A stretch of DNA of 44,389 nt from Candidatus Stoquefichus massiliensis AP9 (GCF_000455285.1 NZ_HG005295.1:5415-49803), one strand, 5' to 3'. Positions 34,052 to 43,165 are shown, numbered from the stretch's first letter. Numbers and translations are program-made. Notes: generated by a model not told the origin, from the letters alone.

Positions 34052-34672
34052 TTAATAACTCCATTTCTTTTTACCAATTCCATAAATAATTAAAGCCAAA
34101 ACAATTGCTGCAATCATATCGACAAAGGCATGTTGTTTAATTAAAACTGTTGATGCACAAATAAAGAATGTTAATACAATAATGAAAATACAAAGCATAT
34201 GATGTTCCTTCATCTTTTGACTTTTCATTAATGAAATACTCATCATAAGACTATTATAAACATGAATACTTGGACAGACATTAGTTGGTGAATCTATTGA
34301 ATATATGAAACCAACTAAAATTTGAAAGACATTTTCATTATTGAGTTCTACTCTTAGATCTTGGCCATTAGGAAAAATCAAATAAATAAGCAAAGAAATC
34401 ATCATTCCAGTAAAAAGATAAAAGGCTGTTCTTTGAAAACCCTCCTGATCAATAAATATAAAATAGACAAAACCAAAAGCAATAAATGCAAACCATAGTA
34501 AATAAGGGATTACAAAATATTCATTAAATGGAATATACTGATCTATCAATGAACTTGTCATGATTGTTCTTGTAGACATACGTTTTTCTAACAATAGAAA
34601 TCCAATCATATAAATCAAAAGAAAAATCAAAAGATATTTTATGTTTTTATATTTCTTTAAAAATGCTTTCAT
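34052..34672 (-). CDS. PAP2 superfamily membrane protein (inositolphosphotransferase-like)
   Basis: A 206-residue protein with about six membrane helices. The PAP2_3-type motifs are NVCPSIHVYNSL (His 1) and STVLIKQHAFVDMIAA (His 2 with the Asp relay). The classic SRxxxxxH Arg is replaced, as usual for this subgroup. It could be a lipid phosphatase or phosphotransferase working on phospholipid or undecaprenyl intermediates at the outer face. AGGGAT lies upstream of the ATG. It stands upstream of the padR operon but has its own terminator. Confidence 0.8.
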   Translation of the reverse strand: MKAFLKKYKNIKYLLIFLLIYMIGFLLLEKRMSTRTIMTSSLIDQYIPFNEYFVIPYLLWFAFIAFGFVYFIFIDQEGFQRTAFYLFTGMMISLLIYLIFPNGQDLRVELNNENVFQILVGFIYSIDSPTNVCPSIHVYNSLMMSISLMKSQKMKEHHMLCIFIIVLTFFICASTVLIKQHAFVDMIAAIVLALIIYGIGKKKWSY

Positions 34673-34751
34673 GATTTATCCCTCCATGATAAAATATATA
34701 ATACAATGATGTTTAAATAATGTGAATTCTGTATGAATGGAGCTTAATGAT

Positions 34752-35348
34752 ATGAAAAATATTATTTTTGATATAGGAAATGTTATTCTAGATTTTCAGC
34801 CCGAAGAATATCTTCTTCAGTATTTTGATAAAAATGTTATGGGCGATTTAATGACAATTGTTTTTTCTAGTGATGAGTGGGTTAACTTAGATATTGGAAC
34901 ATGTACTTTATCAGAAGCTATCAATTCATTAACATTAGCACATCCTCACTATCATGATGAACTTATCTTCTTTTTAACCCATTGGACATATATGATGGTT
35001 CCTATTCCAGAAACAATACAATTACTTTATGAACTTAAAAATAAGGGTTATCTATTATATATCTTATCTAATTTTTCAACTGATGGGATAGATACTTTAT
35101 TCAAAAGATATGATTTTTTTGAACTATTTGATGGTGCTGTTATTTCCTCAAAAGAAAAATTAGTTAAACCAGAAGAAAAAATCTATCAAGTTTTACTTGA
35201 TAGATATTCATTAAATCCTTCAGAATCTGTCTTTATTGATGATCTTTTGGCTAATGTTAATACAGCAAAAAGACTAGGTATGTATGGTATTTATTTACCT
35301 TATCAAACTGACTTAAGAAATGAACTTATCAAAATGAATATACTATAG
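34752..35348 (+). CDS. HAD-like hydrolase, YihX-type (first of tandem pair)
   Basis: A 198-residue HAD subfamily IA phosphatase. The nucleophile motif is FDIGNVILDF (D-x-G type as in YihX-like enzymes, where the second Asp of DxD is replaced), motif II is YILSNFS, motif III has the Lys in LVKPEEKIYQ and motif IV is VFIDDLLANV. The ATG at 34752 is chosen by GGAG upstream and by alignment with its neighbour; an in-frame start lies at 34737. The substrate, perhaps a sugar phosphate, is unknown. It precedes a paralogue by 14 bases. Confidence 0.85.
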   Translation: MKNIIFDIGNVILDFQPEEYLLQYFDKNVMGDLMTIVFSSDEWVNLDIGTCTLSEAINSLTLAHPHYHDELIFFLTHWTYMMVPIPETIQLLYELKNKGYLLYILSNFSTDGIDTLFKRYDFFELFDGAVISSKEKLVKPEEKIYQVLLDRYSLNPSESVFIDDLLANVNTAKRLGMYGIYLPYQTDLRNELIKMNIL

Positions 35349-35362
35349 AAATGGAGAAATGT

Positions 35363-35959
35363 ATGAAAAATATTATCTTTGATATTGGAAATGTATTATT
35401 AAGATTTCAGCCACGTGATTATTTAAAACAGTTTTATGATCAAGAAACAGTCAATGAACTTATGGGAAGATTATTTGCGAGTGATGAATGGATTGAGTTA
35501 GATAGAGGAACTATGATGATTCATGATGTTATTGAAATTCTTACAAAAAGACATCCTCAATATAGTGAAGAAATAACATTTGTCTTAAATCATTGGACTG
35601 ATATGATGACTCCTATTGTTGAGAATGTTAAAATTGCATATCAGTTAAAAGAAAAAGGATATTCATTATATTTATTATCTAATTTTCACTTAGAAGCTAT
35701 AGAAACTATGTTTCATAAATATGATTTCTTTAAAATATTTGATGGAAAAATCATATCTGCTCATGTTCACTGTATAAAACCAGATCATCAGATTTATCAG
35801 TTATTAATTGACAAATATGCACTCGCTCCAAAAGAATCTGTTTTTATAGATGATTCTTTTATGAATGCAAATACTGCTGATGAATTAGGGATAACGGGTA
35901 TTTACTTACCTTATGAAGAAAGTCTAGAAGAAAAATTAAAAGCATTACATATTTTATAA
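35363..35959 (+). CDS. HAD-like hydrolase, YihX-type (second of tandem pair)
   Basis: A 198-residue paralogue of the preceding protein, same length and about 53% identical in an ungapped hand alignment. The motifs are FDIGNVLLRF, YLLSNFH, CIKPDHQIYQ and VFIDDSFMNA. The differences lie mostly in the cap region (about residues 15-100), which decides substrate choice, so the two may act on different phosphates. The ATG at 35363 follows GGAG. Both genes read together and share the terminator behind this one. Confidence 0.87.
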   Translation: MKNIIFDIGNVLLRFQPRDYLKQFYDQETVNELMGRLFASDEWIELDRGTMMIHDVIEILTKRHPQYSEEITFVLNHWTDMMTPIVENVKIAYQLKEKGYSLYLLSNFHLEAIETMFHKYDFFKIFDGKIISAHVHCIKPDHQIYQLLIDKYALAPKESVFIDDSFMNANTADELGITGIYLPYEESLEEKLKALHIL

Positions 35960-35964
35960 TACAA

Positions 35965-35987
35965 AGGAGACTGAAATTCAGTCTCCT
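35965..35987. terminator. Terminator between the HAD pair and the DUF1349 gene
   Basis: AGGAGACTGAA pairs with TTCAGTCTCCT (11 bases each, very short loop), followed by CTTATATTT. It is placed between convergent genes. Confidence 0.7.
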
Positions 35988-35988
35988 C

Positions 35989-36594
35989 TTATATTTCATC
36001 AGGTTTTTGTCCATTATGAGCTAACCATTGGCACTCTAACATTTGCATATGTCTAAATATTGCTTGAAATGAAGAATCTTCTGGAGAACAAGCATAGATA
36101 CCAAATTGAATCTTTCCTTTACCTTTGTGCATATGACAAATTCTCATTTGCTGAAAATTCACACCATCCATTGAACACTCTATACAATAATCATCTTCTC
36201 GTCTACTTAACCGATACCACATGGATTTTATCGAAGCATCAATCTCTGTTGTTGCCCAATCTGAATACCCATTATTTGTCACAACACTGCCTAAATGCTG
36301 AAAGTTTTCATTTTCATATTCTATAGATGCTTTTAACCAATTCTCACTATCTAAATACATGACAATGCCACATTGATCAAAACGATGATGGCTATCATGA
36401 AAATCTGTTTTCACAACAAAACTAAAATATTGCTGATCTGTTTCCATTTGTAATACAGGGGCATTATCATTTTGAAAATGATAATACGTCCTTTGCCATA
36501 AATCTGTATGAGGCGTCGTTACAATTTCAACTCTATCATCTGTTATATGATAAGATTGAGGTTGTCTTGTCCACTTAAAATCACTCATATTCAT
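35989..36594 (-). CDS. DUF1349 family protein (concanavalin-like fold)
   Basis: A 201-residue protein of the DUF1349 type, with a predicted beta-sandwich (concanavalin-like) fold. It shows the usual segments DLWQRTYYHFQNDNAP, FDQCGIVMYLDSENWLKASIEYE, VVTNNGYSDWATTEI and FGIYACSPEDSSFQAIF. No catalytic residues are known; the family may bind or process a carbohydrate. It starts five bases after the acetyltransferase stop and is probably cotranscribed with it. Confidence 0.85.
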   Translation of the reverse strand: MNMSDFKWTRQPQSYHITDDRVEIVTTPHTDLWQRTYYHFQNDNAPVLQMETDQQYFSFVVKTDFHDSHHRFDQCGIVMYLDSENWLKASIEYENENFQHLGSVVTNNGYSDWATTEIDASIKSMWYRLSRREDDYCIECSMDGVNFQQMRICHMHKGKGKIQFGIYACSPEDSSFQAIFRHMQMLECQWLAHNGQKPDEI

Positions 36595-36599
36595 ATTAT

Positions 36600-37184
36600 T
36601 TACTCCTTTGAAATAATTGAATCATCTGCTGTAATAGAACGAATCACATGACAAGGATTTCCTACTGCAATCACATTTTCTGGTATATCTTTCGTGACCG
36701 TACTTCTAGCTCCAATCACACTACCTCTTCCAATTGTCACACCAGGTAGGATTGTCACATCTCCACCAATCCAAACACCATCCCCTATTGTAATAGGTAA
36801 AGCAATTTCAAGACCAGCATTTCTCTCATCAGCAACCAAAGCATGATTAGCTGTATAAGCACCAAAGTTTGGTCCTATAAAACAATTCTTACCAATAGTA
36901 ATCGTTGCACAATCCATTAAATATGCATTACGATTAATAAATGTATGATCTCCTATATAAGAATTATAACCATAATCAGTATAAAATGGTGTTAATAAAG
37001 TTATATCACTTCCTATATGAGGTATTAATTGTTTCAATATTTCTGATTTTCTCTTCACATCTTTAGGATTTGTCTGATTCAATAGAAAACATAATTCCTC
37101 TACATCTAATCTTTCACTTAATAATTGTTTGTCATTATTAGCATCATACCAAAGTCCCTGTTCCATCTTTTCACGTTCTGTCAT
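36600..37184 (-). CDS. Maltose/galactoside O-acetyltransferase-like hexapeptide protein
   Basis: A 194-residue trimeric left-handed beta-helix enzyme that transfers acetyl from acetyl-CoA to a sugar. The N-terminal mac domain has EKMEQGLWYDANNDKQLL. The hexapeptide repeats run from about residue 70: FTYNSYIGDHTFINRNA-like coils, ITIGKNCFIGPNFGAYTANHA with the catalytic His, IGDGVWIGGDVTILPGVTIG and the CoA-side end VIAVGNPCHVIR. It may be LacA or Maa type. Its gene lies 14 bases after the Cof-type HAD gene. Confidence 0.87.
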   Translation of the reverse strand: MTEREKMEQGLWYDANNDKQLLSERLDVEELCFLLNQTNPKDVKRKSEILKQLIPHIGSDITLLTPFYTDYGYNSYIGDHTFINRNAYLMDCATITIGKNCFIGPNFGAYTANHALVADERNAGLEIALPITIGDGVWIGGDVTILPGVTIGRGSVIGARSTVTKDIPENVIAVGNPCHVIRSITADDSIISKE

Positions 37185-37198
37185 TCATTTTCTTCCTT

Positions 37199-38017
37199 TC
37201 ATATTAAGAGATATTTATTAATGGCCTCTACAACGCCATCATGTTCACAATCATTCACAATAATATCAGCAATATTCTTTACATTTTCATTCGCATTTCC
37301 CATTGCAATAGCTAATCCAACAGTATCTAACATTTCTAAATCATTATCTGAATCACCCACTGCAATACATTGGTCAGTTGATATATTTAAATAATCACAA
37401 AGATGCTCTATTCCTAATCCTTTATTAACACCTTTTGGTGTTAATTCTAAAGAAGATATTTCTACACAAGCTTTAACAATAGCTAAATCTTTTAAAGATT
37501 GTAAAGATTTTTCTCTTTCTTCTGTAGAACGATGATAGAAATTAACTTTTTCAACATGATTCATATGTTTCTGAAAGAATAATTCAACATTCATTATAGG
37601 CTCTACACACTCCAAAAACATATTCTGATATTTTCCCATCTGATATTCATCCATTCTCTGTCTTTGTCCATCAGGTGAATATGAATACCCATTTGTAAAT
37701 ATATGTAACATAATATCTTGTTTTTGTAATGTGTTATATATTTTTAAAATGTCATCTTTTGAAAAAGTTTTTTGATAAATCATTTGATGTTCATATAAAT
37801 CATAAACACAAGCACCACTCTCTAAAATCATATATCTTACCATTGTTAAATCATCCAAATAATGTTTCATTTCACTGAGTGATCTTCCAGTAGAAATCAC
37901 AACATACTTATCTGCATCTTTCGCTTTTTTCATAGCATCTAGATTACTCTTCGTTATTTTCAATTCATGATTTAAAAGTGTTCCATCCATATCCAAAGCA
38001 ATCAATTGATAATTCAT
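37199..38017 (-). CDS. Cof-type HAD-IIB phosphatase
   Basis: A 272-residue HAD phosphatase with a C2-type cap. The nucleophile motif is ALDMDGTLLNH (both Asp present), motif II is VISTGRSLSEM, and the end has GVNKGLGIEHLCDYLN and AVGDSDNDLEML with AMGNANENVKNIAD. Such enzymes dephosphorylate sugar phosphates or flavin/PLP precursors. ATG 38017 follows AAGGAGG; an upstream in-frame start at 38092 would put a hydrophobic stretch before the catalytic core and has no site. It precedes the acetyltransferase gene. Confidence 0.92.
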   Translation of the reverse strand: MNYQLIALDMDGTLLNHELKITKSNLDAMKKAKDADKYVVISTGRSLSEMKHYLDDLTMVRYMILESGACVYDLYEHQMIYQKTFSKDDILKIYNTLQKQDIMLHIFTNGYSYSPDGQRQRMDEYQMGKYQNMFLECVEPIMNVELFFQKHMNHVEKVNFYHRSTEEREKSLQSLKDLAIVKACVEISSLELTPKGVNKGLGIEHLCDYLNISTDQCIAVGDSDNDLEMLDTVGLAIAMGNANENVKNIADIIVNDCEHDGVVEAINKYLLI

Positions 38018-38094
38018 ATCTCTCCTCCTTGCTTTCCCATTGTAAAACAAAACTTTATGAAATACCAATATTTTCGTAAATAGAAAAAACATAT

Positions 38095-38988
38095 CTAATG
38101 ATATGCTTTGACTCTTTCTCGTAGTCTATGTGTAACAATTTTAAGGGAGGATGTTTGGACAAGGACCACAGATATTAATATGAATAAACCACCTATAATA
38201 ACATTCATCTTAATATATTCATTAAGAATGATTGCTGAGAAAATCACAGCAAATAAACTCTCAGTTGATAAAATCACTGAACAACTGCTTGCGCTTGCTA
38301 CTTGTTGTGCTCGTGTTTGTAAGAAAAAACATAGAAATGTTGCAAATACAACAATATAAATACATGATAAAATAGATTCACCAGAAATCTGAGTAGGAAC
38401 ATGAGAAAATAATAAAACACAAGGGATAGATAAAACTGCACATGTTCCTAATTGGACTGCATTAATAATCCGACTATCTTCTAAAACACAAGTATATTGT
38501 AAAGAGACAAGATGAGCAGCAAAGAATACTGCACATCCTAAAGCAAGTAAATCGCCTATTTGGAATGTCATTTGTGACGAAGTCAAAATAGAAACACCAA
38601 ATAAACAAAGACATGAACTTAATATTTGTCTTTTAGATGGTTTCTTCTTAAATACAAAATAACAAAAGTAAGGGACCATGACAACACCAGATGCTGAAAG
38701 GAACGCATTATTACTGACACTTGTCAATGTCTGTGCATATGTCTGTAAGCCATATGCAATAAATAGTAATATACCATTAAAGATTCCCTTTTTGACAACA
38801 CGACTATCTATTTGTTTTATCTTCTTTATAATTAATGCCCAAGCAAGTAATGCCGATCCCATAAAACGAATAAATAAAATATCAAAACAAGAAAATGAAA
38901 CCAAAGCTCTTTCCACTGCAATAAAACCTAAACCCCATATAACTGCGACAATACCACAATAGAGATGTGCTCTTTTTTCACTCATCAT
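38095..38988 (-). CDS. DMT family transporter (EamA type)
   Basis: A 297-residue membrane protein with ten hydrophobic helices in two EamA repeats. The first repeat begins YCGIVAVIWGLGFIAVERAL. SVSNNAFLSASGVVMVPYFCY lies in its end, and LSTESLFAVIFSAIILNEYI marks the second repeat. It moves an unknown metabolite, perhaps an amino acid. Starts at 39006, 38988 and 38985 are possible; 38988 has GAGAGG at the best distance. The start region adjoins the end of the Nim-like gene. Confidence 0.85.
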   Translation of the reverse strand: MMSEKRAHLYCGIVAVIWGLGFIAVERALVSFSCFDILFIRFMGSALLAWALIIKKIKQIDSRVVKKGIFNGILLFIAYGLQTYAQTLTSVSNNAFLSASGVVMVPYFCYFVFKKKPSKRQILSSCLCLFGVSILTSSQMTFQIGDLLALGCAVFFAAHLVSLQYTCVLEDSRIINAVQLGTCAVLSIPCVLLFSHVPTQISGESILSCIYIVVFATFLCFFLQTRAQQVASASSCSVILSTESLFAVIFSAIILNEYIKMNVIIGGLFILISVVLVQTSSLKIVTHRLRERVKAYH

Positions 38989-39006
38989 AATCCCCCTCTC
39001 TACCAT

Positions 39007-39486
39007 TTATTTTTTGAGTTCAATCGCTTCTTTTCCACTCATATGTTCAATATCAATAACCACAATCATTGTTTGATTAAACAATTTATCAATTTCTGCT
39101 TTTCTTCCTAATTCATCATAAGGAGAATATTTTTCAGCAAATATTTCAAATGCATTTCTTTTTTCAATAGTATCTTCTAATATTTTTGCCTTACCAAAAA
39201 CAATCACACTTCTAAAATATGTTGTATATTCTTCTTCTACAATCTGGTCTTGATCAATCACACAAAAAGATACTTTTGAATGATCTTTTATTGCATCTAA
39301 CTTATGCCCTGACTTAGCCATATGAAAGATAATTCTTGAACTATCATGGACATAACTTAAAGGAACAGTATATGGATAATCATTATCTCCTAGAACTGCC
39401 AATACACCTGCTGTTCCTCTTGCTAAAATATCAGTGCATTCTTTTATTGATAGAATTTGACGATGACGTCGCATTTCTCTAAACAT
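39007..39486 (-). CDS. Pyridoxamine 5'-phosphate oxidase family protein, Nim-like
   Basis: A 159-residue flavin-binding split-barrel protein. MRRHRQILSIKECTDIL opens the NimA-like family; TAGVLAVLGDNDYPYTVPLSYV is the FMN pocket and IIFHMAKSGHKLDAI and SVIVFGKAKIL follow. Nim proteins reduce 5-nitroimidazoles in anaerobes, but most homologues are of unknown physiological role, so resistance should not be assumed. ATG 39486 behind AGGAAG is preferred to an upstream in-frame start at 39522. Confidence 0.85.
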   Translation of the reverse strand: MFREMRRHRQILSIKECTDILARGTAGVLAVLGDNDYPYTVPLSYVHDSSRIIFHMAKSGHKLDAIKDHSKVSFCVIDQDQIVEEEYTTYFRSVIVFGKAKILEDTIEKRNAFEIFAEKYSPYDELGRKAEIDKLFNQTMIVVIDIEHMSGKEAIELKK

Positions 39487-39513
39487 ATTTTTCACTTCCT
39501 TTAAATAGAATGA

Positions 39514-39537
39514 ATCTGGCAATAAGCATTGCCAGAT
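39514..39537 (-). terminator. Hairpin at the end of the PTS operon
   Basis: A perfect ten-pair stem (ATCTGGCAAT and ATTGCCAGAT, four-base loop) lies after the deglycase stop. Only TTCATTC follows, so it may be a weak terminator or an mRNA 3' stabiliser with read-through into the Nim-like gene. Confidence 0.55.
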
Positions 39538-39546
39538 AAGTTACTA

Positions 39547-40512
39547 TTAATATTTATATTTCCACATATATTTTCTTTTGCTTAATGGATGATTTCTCAT
39601 ATCAGCTAATAATTCATTAAATACACCAAGCATTGCTGTATGGAAGTCATAATCGAAGTATTCACTAACTTCACCTAAGTCATTCATACCATATTTTTCA
39701 CCATCAATAACTGTGAAATGATGATTGTATTGACTTAAGAAAGAAATAGCTCTTTCATCTAATGGTTTTGTTTTACCAGTTGATTTTAATAATAAGAATG
39801 CTGTATCTGGATCAGTAATTTCAAATGGACCATGGAAGAATTCACCAGTGTGGATAACAGCTGAGTTAATCCATTGCATTTCCATTAAGATACAAATCTG
39901 TTGTTGTTGCGCTGCTGACCATGCAGTTCCTGAACCCATTGTATAAATAATATTATCATCTTTATAGTTGATTGAGAATTGAATTGCTTCTGGAATAATT
40001 GCTTTTTCAGCAGCTGGAACTAAATTATTCATTTTTTTCATAGCATCCAACATCATTTCATATTTTCCAGTTCCTTCAACTTGATGTAATGTTTCTACAG
40101 CAATACGTAAGATATATCCAGTTTTGCTTTCTTCATAAACTGCCTCAGATAAATCTTTAAATAAGACAACATAATCAGAAACGTCAGTAATACCATTATC
40201 CCCTTCTTCATGAGTCATTCCAATAACAGTTGCTCCTAATTTCTTAGCAACACGCCCTGCTTCAACAGTTTCAGCTGTATTTCCACCACGAGACGAAATC
40301 ACAACGATTGAATTTTCCCCTACACATGATGGTGTATCATGTACAAATTCATTTGATGAAGTATAACTTGTTGTTACATTTTTTGCCTCTCTTGAAACAT
40401 AGTAATAAGGTGCATAGAAACAAGCTAATGATCCTCCAACTCCTGTAAAACTAATGTTTTTGATTTCTTTCTTTGAAGTAATTTCTTCAATCATTTTTTT
40501 AACATCGAACAT
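39547..40512 (-). CDS. SIS domain deglycase, FrlB/GfrE-F-like
   Basis: A 321-residue cytoplasmic protein with two SIS domains. ISFTGVGGSLACFYAPYYYV and VVISSRGGNTAETVEAGRVAK form the first phosphosugar site; YTMGSGTAWSAAQQQQICILME and HTGEFFHGPFEITDP form the second. The GEFFHGPFEI segment with its Glu and His is typical of fructoselysine/glucoselysine 6-phosphate deglycases, which release the amine and glucose 6-phosphate. An amino-sugar isomerase is the alternative. It is the last gene of the operon after PTS IID, so its substrate is the incoming phosphorylated compound. Confidence 0.75.
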   Translation of the reverse strand: MFDVKKMIEEITSKKEIKNISFTGVGGSLACFYAPYYYVSREAKNVTTSYTSSNEFVHDTPSCVGENSIVVISSRGGNTAETVEAGRVAKKLGATVIGMTHEEGDNGITDVSDYVVLFKDLSEAVYEESKTGYILRIAVETLHQVEGTGKYEMMLDAMKKMNNLVPAAEKAIIPEAIQFSINYKDDNIIYTMGSGTAWSAAQQQQICILMEMQWINSAVIHTGEFFHGPFEITDPDTAFLLLKSTGKTKPLDERAISFLSQYNHHFTVIDGEKYGMNDLGEVSEYFDYDFHTAMLGVFNELLADMRNHPLSKRKYMWKYKY

Positions 40513-40581
40513 TTTTTCTTCCTCCTCTTTTATCTTTTCTAACGTTCAATAATATATGGAAAACTTATTGCTAAGATATTC

Positions 40582-41418
40582 CTAAATTGCTAAGATACCA
40601 AAGTAATTCAATATGATACCTACAATAAAACATGAGATAATAACAACCATTGGTTTAACACCTTTTTTCACTAAGAAATACATAACTCCAGTTAATGCTA
40701 ATGGAATTAATTTAGGCATAATACCATCTAAGATGACTTGTAATTGTAATGCTTCTCCATAAGCTAATGGTGTTGTAATATTAACCAAACTTGCAACCAT
40801 ACCACCAATAACCATCAAACCAGCAACGCTACAACCATACATAATCTTATCCATCAAATTACTCTTAGAAATTTGTTCTAAGTATTTTTGACCATTTAAA
40901 TATCCAAGTTTAGCTCCAAACCAAGTGATTGGGAAGCTGACACCAAATGAAATTAACATAGCTAAGATAGGACCTAAGATTGATCCTTGCTGTGCTAATG
41001 AAATACCAATACTCATAGCAATAACTCTAACAGTTCCTTGGAACAGTGAATCACCAATACCTGATAATGGACCCATTAATGCAACTTTCACTGAATTAAT
41101 CATCTTTGGATCAAATGTTTCTGGATTATCAGCATATTCTTCTTCCATTGCTGCTGTTAAACCTAATACAAATGCTCCAAACTGAGGTGTAATATTAAAG
41201 AACTCTAAAGATCTGCGATAAGCTTCTTTTTTCTTTTCATCTTCCTCTGGATCTGGATACAAACGATCTATTGTTTTAGATATCCCCCACATGAAAGCTG
41301 TATTCATTTGTCTTTCATAATTCCAAAGCGCCTGCATACACCAACCACCCCAGAAAAATTCTTTAACCTTTTTATTGAGTGGATAATTTCTTTGAATTTC
41401 TAATCCTTTTTTTGACAT
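40582..41418 (-). CDS. PTS mannose-family IID component
   Basis: A 278-residue membrane subunit. The start EFFWGGWCMQALWNYERQMN is followed by FFNITPQFGAFVLGLTAAMEEE, MINSVKVALMGPLSGIGDS and a C-terminal set of membrane helices, all typical of IID. With IIC it forms the membrane transporter of the mannose/Amadori class. ATG 41418 with AGGAGG is chosen over an in-frame start at 41451, which would overlap the IIC gene. Confidence 0.93.
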   Translation of the reverse strand: MSKKGLEIQRNYPLNKKVKEFFWGGWCMQALWNYERQMNTAFMWGISKTIDRLYPDPEEDEKKKEAYRRSLEFFNITPQFGAFVLGLTAAMEEEYADNPETFDPKMINSVKVALMGPLSGIGDSLFQGTVRVIAMSIGISLAQQGSILGPILAMLISFGVSFPITWFGAKLGYLNGQKYLEQISKSNLMDKIMYGCSVAGLMVIGGMVASLVNITTPLAYGEALQLQVILDGIMPKLIPLALTGVMYFLVKKGVKPMVVIISCFIVGIILNYFGILAI

Positions 41419-41431
41419 AGCTTCTCCCCTC

Positions 41432-42232
41432 CTAATCATCCAATTCGTCATCTAGTTCATCTAATTCATCAATATCTGCACCAGCTGCCTGTAATGAAGA
41501 AGAACTATTTCCAAATTTGATTTGATATAATAAGACTGTGACTACAATTGAAATGACTGCGATAGCTGTTAAACCTAATCCTGAATATGCTGCAATTACA
41601 AATCCTAAGAAGAAGAATACTGCATTCTTTTTATTAATCATTGTAGATAACAACATTGCAAACCCAAAGAATGAAATTAAGTTAGCACCTAAAGAAACAC
41701 CACTCATGATAAATTCAGGAACTGCATTTACAATTGTGTTAATTAAATCATTTCCAAAGTAAACTGCAAAGAATACTGGGATAAATTTAAATACTGAATA
41801 TACAAGTGGTCCAAATAAGATATGAACACGTCTTGCCATTGCATATTGACTCTTTTCAACATATCCATCACACATATGGCATAATTGAATACGAATAATA
41901 TCAGCAACTGTTGTTAATAACTGATCTAATAATGTCATTGGTACAGCAATTGTTAGAGCTGTTTCAATTGATGCACCTGATGTAATAACAAGAGCACATC
42001 CTGTGATCGCTCCAATGTTCATATCAACACCTGAAGCTCCAATACTCATCATACCTAAAGTGATCATTTCCATTTGGGCTCCAACTAATAGTCCTGTTTC
42101 AACATTCCCCATAATAAGCCCGACGATTGTACAAGTAATCAATGGTCTTTCAAAATTCAAACGTCCTAACATACGTGAATCCAAAACCATGAAGACTGCA
42201 ACCAATCCAATTAAAATCGATTGAAATAACAT
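41432..42232 (-). CDS. PTS mannose-family IIC component
   Basis: A 266-residue membrane subunit with about seven to eight helices. It has DSRMLGRLNFERPLITCTIVGLIMG and VGAQMEMITLGMMSIGAS, standard for the family, then CALVITSGASIETALTIAVP. The C-terminus is odd: after SSSSLQAAGA it ends in an acidic repeat DIDELDELDDELDD. AGGAGGGAAAA lies upstream. It lies between IIB and IID in the operon. Confidence 0.93.
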   Translation of the reverse strand: MLFQSILIGLVAVFMVLDSRMLGRLNFERPLITCTIVGLIMGNVETGLLVGAQMEMITLGMMSIGASGVDMNIGAITGCALVITSGASIETALTIAVPMTLLDQLLTTVADIIRIQLCHMCDGYVEKSQYAMARRVHILFGPLVYSVFKFIPVFFAVYFGNDLINTIVNAVPEFIMSGVSLGANLISFFGFAMLLSTMINKKNAVFFFLGFVIAAYSGLGLTAIAVISIVVTVLLYQIKFGNSSSSLQAAGADIDELDELDDELDD

Positions 42233-42251
42233 AATACTTTTCCCTCCTGTT

Positions 42252-42719
42252 TTAGTTTAATTTCAATTCCTCTCTCTTTGATGTTGGTAACTGCTGCATG
42301 AAAATCTTTACACCAGCATCCAAAATCTTTTTTGTATCCGCAATTTCTTCATCATTCAAATAAATAACTGATGAGAATTGTTGAGACCCTTCTTTTTTCG
42401 CAATACCACCATAATTAACTTCCTTAAACTTTGGATATTGCTCTATAAATCTTGCTGCATCATGTGTACAACCAAAGACAATAAAGATTGTATCTTTCAA
42501 TGTTTCAACTTTTTCCATCTTTGATAAAGCTTTCTCAACTGTGAAGATATTTAATTTTACTCCAGCAGGTTTTGACATATTTAAAGCCATCTTTTGAAAT
42601 TCATCATTAGCTGCTTTATCATCAATAACAATAATTCTTGTTGCTCCTAAAAACTGTGTCCAAGAAAATGCGACCTGACCATGAACTAATCGATGATCAA
42701 TTCTAACTGCTTTAATCAT
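42252..42719 (-). CDS. PTS mannose-family IIB component
   Basis: A 155-residue cytoplasmic subunit that carries phosphate on His in RIDHRLVHGQVAFSWTQFLG. Other family segments are IIVIDDKAANDEFQKMALNM, FIVFGCTHDAARFI and VNYGGIAKKEGS. It takes phosphate from IIA and passes it to the sugar during uptake through IIC/IID. Note the usual RIDDRLIHGQ is RIDHRLVHGQ here. AAGGAGG precedes the ATG. Confidence 0.95.
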   Translation of the reverse strand: MIKAVRIDHRLVHGQVAFSWTQFLGATRIIVIDDKAANDEFQKMALNMSKPAGVKLNIFTVEKALSKMEKVETLKDTIFIVFGCTHDAARFIEQYPKFKEVNYGGIAKKEGSQQFSSVIYLNDEEIADTKKILDAGVKIFMQQLPTSKREELKLN

Positions 42720-42733
42720 TAAAGTTCTCCTCC

Positions 42734-43165
42734 TTATAAACTATCATCTAAATCATCTTCATAATGATTCACTAAACTATTCACATATTTAACAGAGACC
42801 ATTTCATCACTGACTTTTGCATTGAGTATTTCCGTATTGATTTCCCCTGGTGTTAATACCAAATCAACTAAGAAAGCTAAATTTGTATTTGTAACAAGAT
42901 AGAATGGGTATTGTGATAAGTGTTTTACAAATTCATTATTAACACTTCCACCCATCATATCTGTGCAGACAATGACATCAGTTGTATCAAAATCAACACT
43001 TGTCATTATTTTTTCAATTTCATCTGCTAAGTTAAAATCTGGTGTAAGATATCCACAAATTGTTTCAATCCTACTTGTATCTCCAACGATAATATTCAAT
43101 GCACTCACAAACCCTCTAGCAAGTTCTCCATGTGTTGCAATAATAATCTTTTTATCTTTTTCCAT
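42734..43165 (-). CDS. PTS mannose-family IIA component
   Basis: A 143-residue cytoplasmic subunit phosphorylated by HPr. The active His is in IIIATHGELARGFVSALNIIVG; CTDMMGGSVNNEFV and VTNTNLAFLVDLVL are the usual later segments. The C-terminus ends acidic (YEDDLDDSL). Its gene starts 11 bases after the LevR-type regulator gene, so regulator and transporter are one transcript, with no room for a promoter between them. Confidence 0.94.
   Translation of the reverse strand: MEKDKKIIIATHGELARGFVSALNIIVGDTSRIETICGYLTPDFNLADEIEKIMTSVDFDTTDVIVCTDMMGGSVNNEFVKHLSQYPFYLVTNTNLAFLVDLVLTPGEINTEILNAKVSDEMVSVKYVNSLVNHYEDDLDDSL

Noticed and set aside
39007-39486. Calling the Nim-like gene a metronidazole resistance gene
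   Set aside because: Family likeness alone does not show resistance; most PNPOx-like Nim homologues have no proven role in it.
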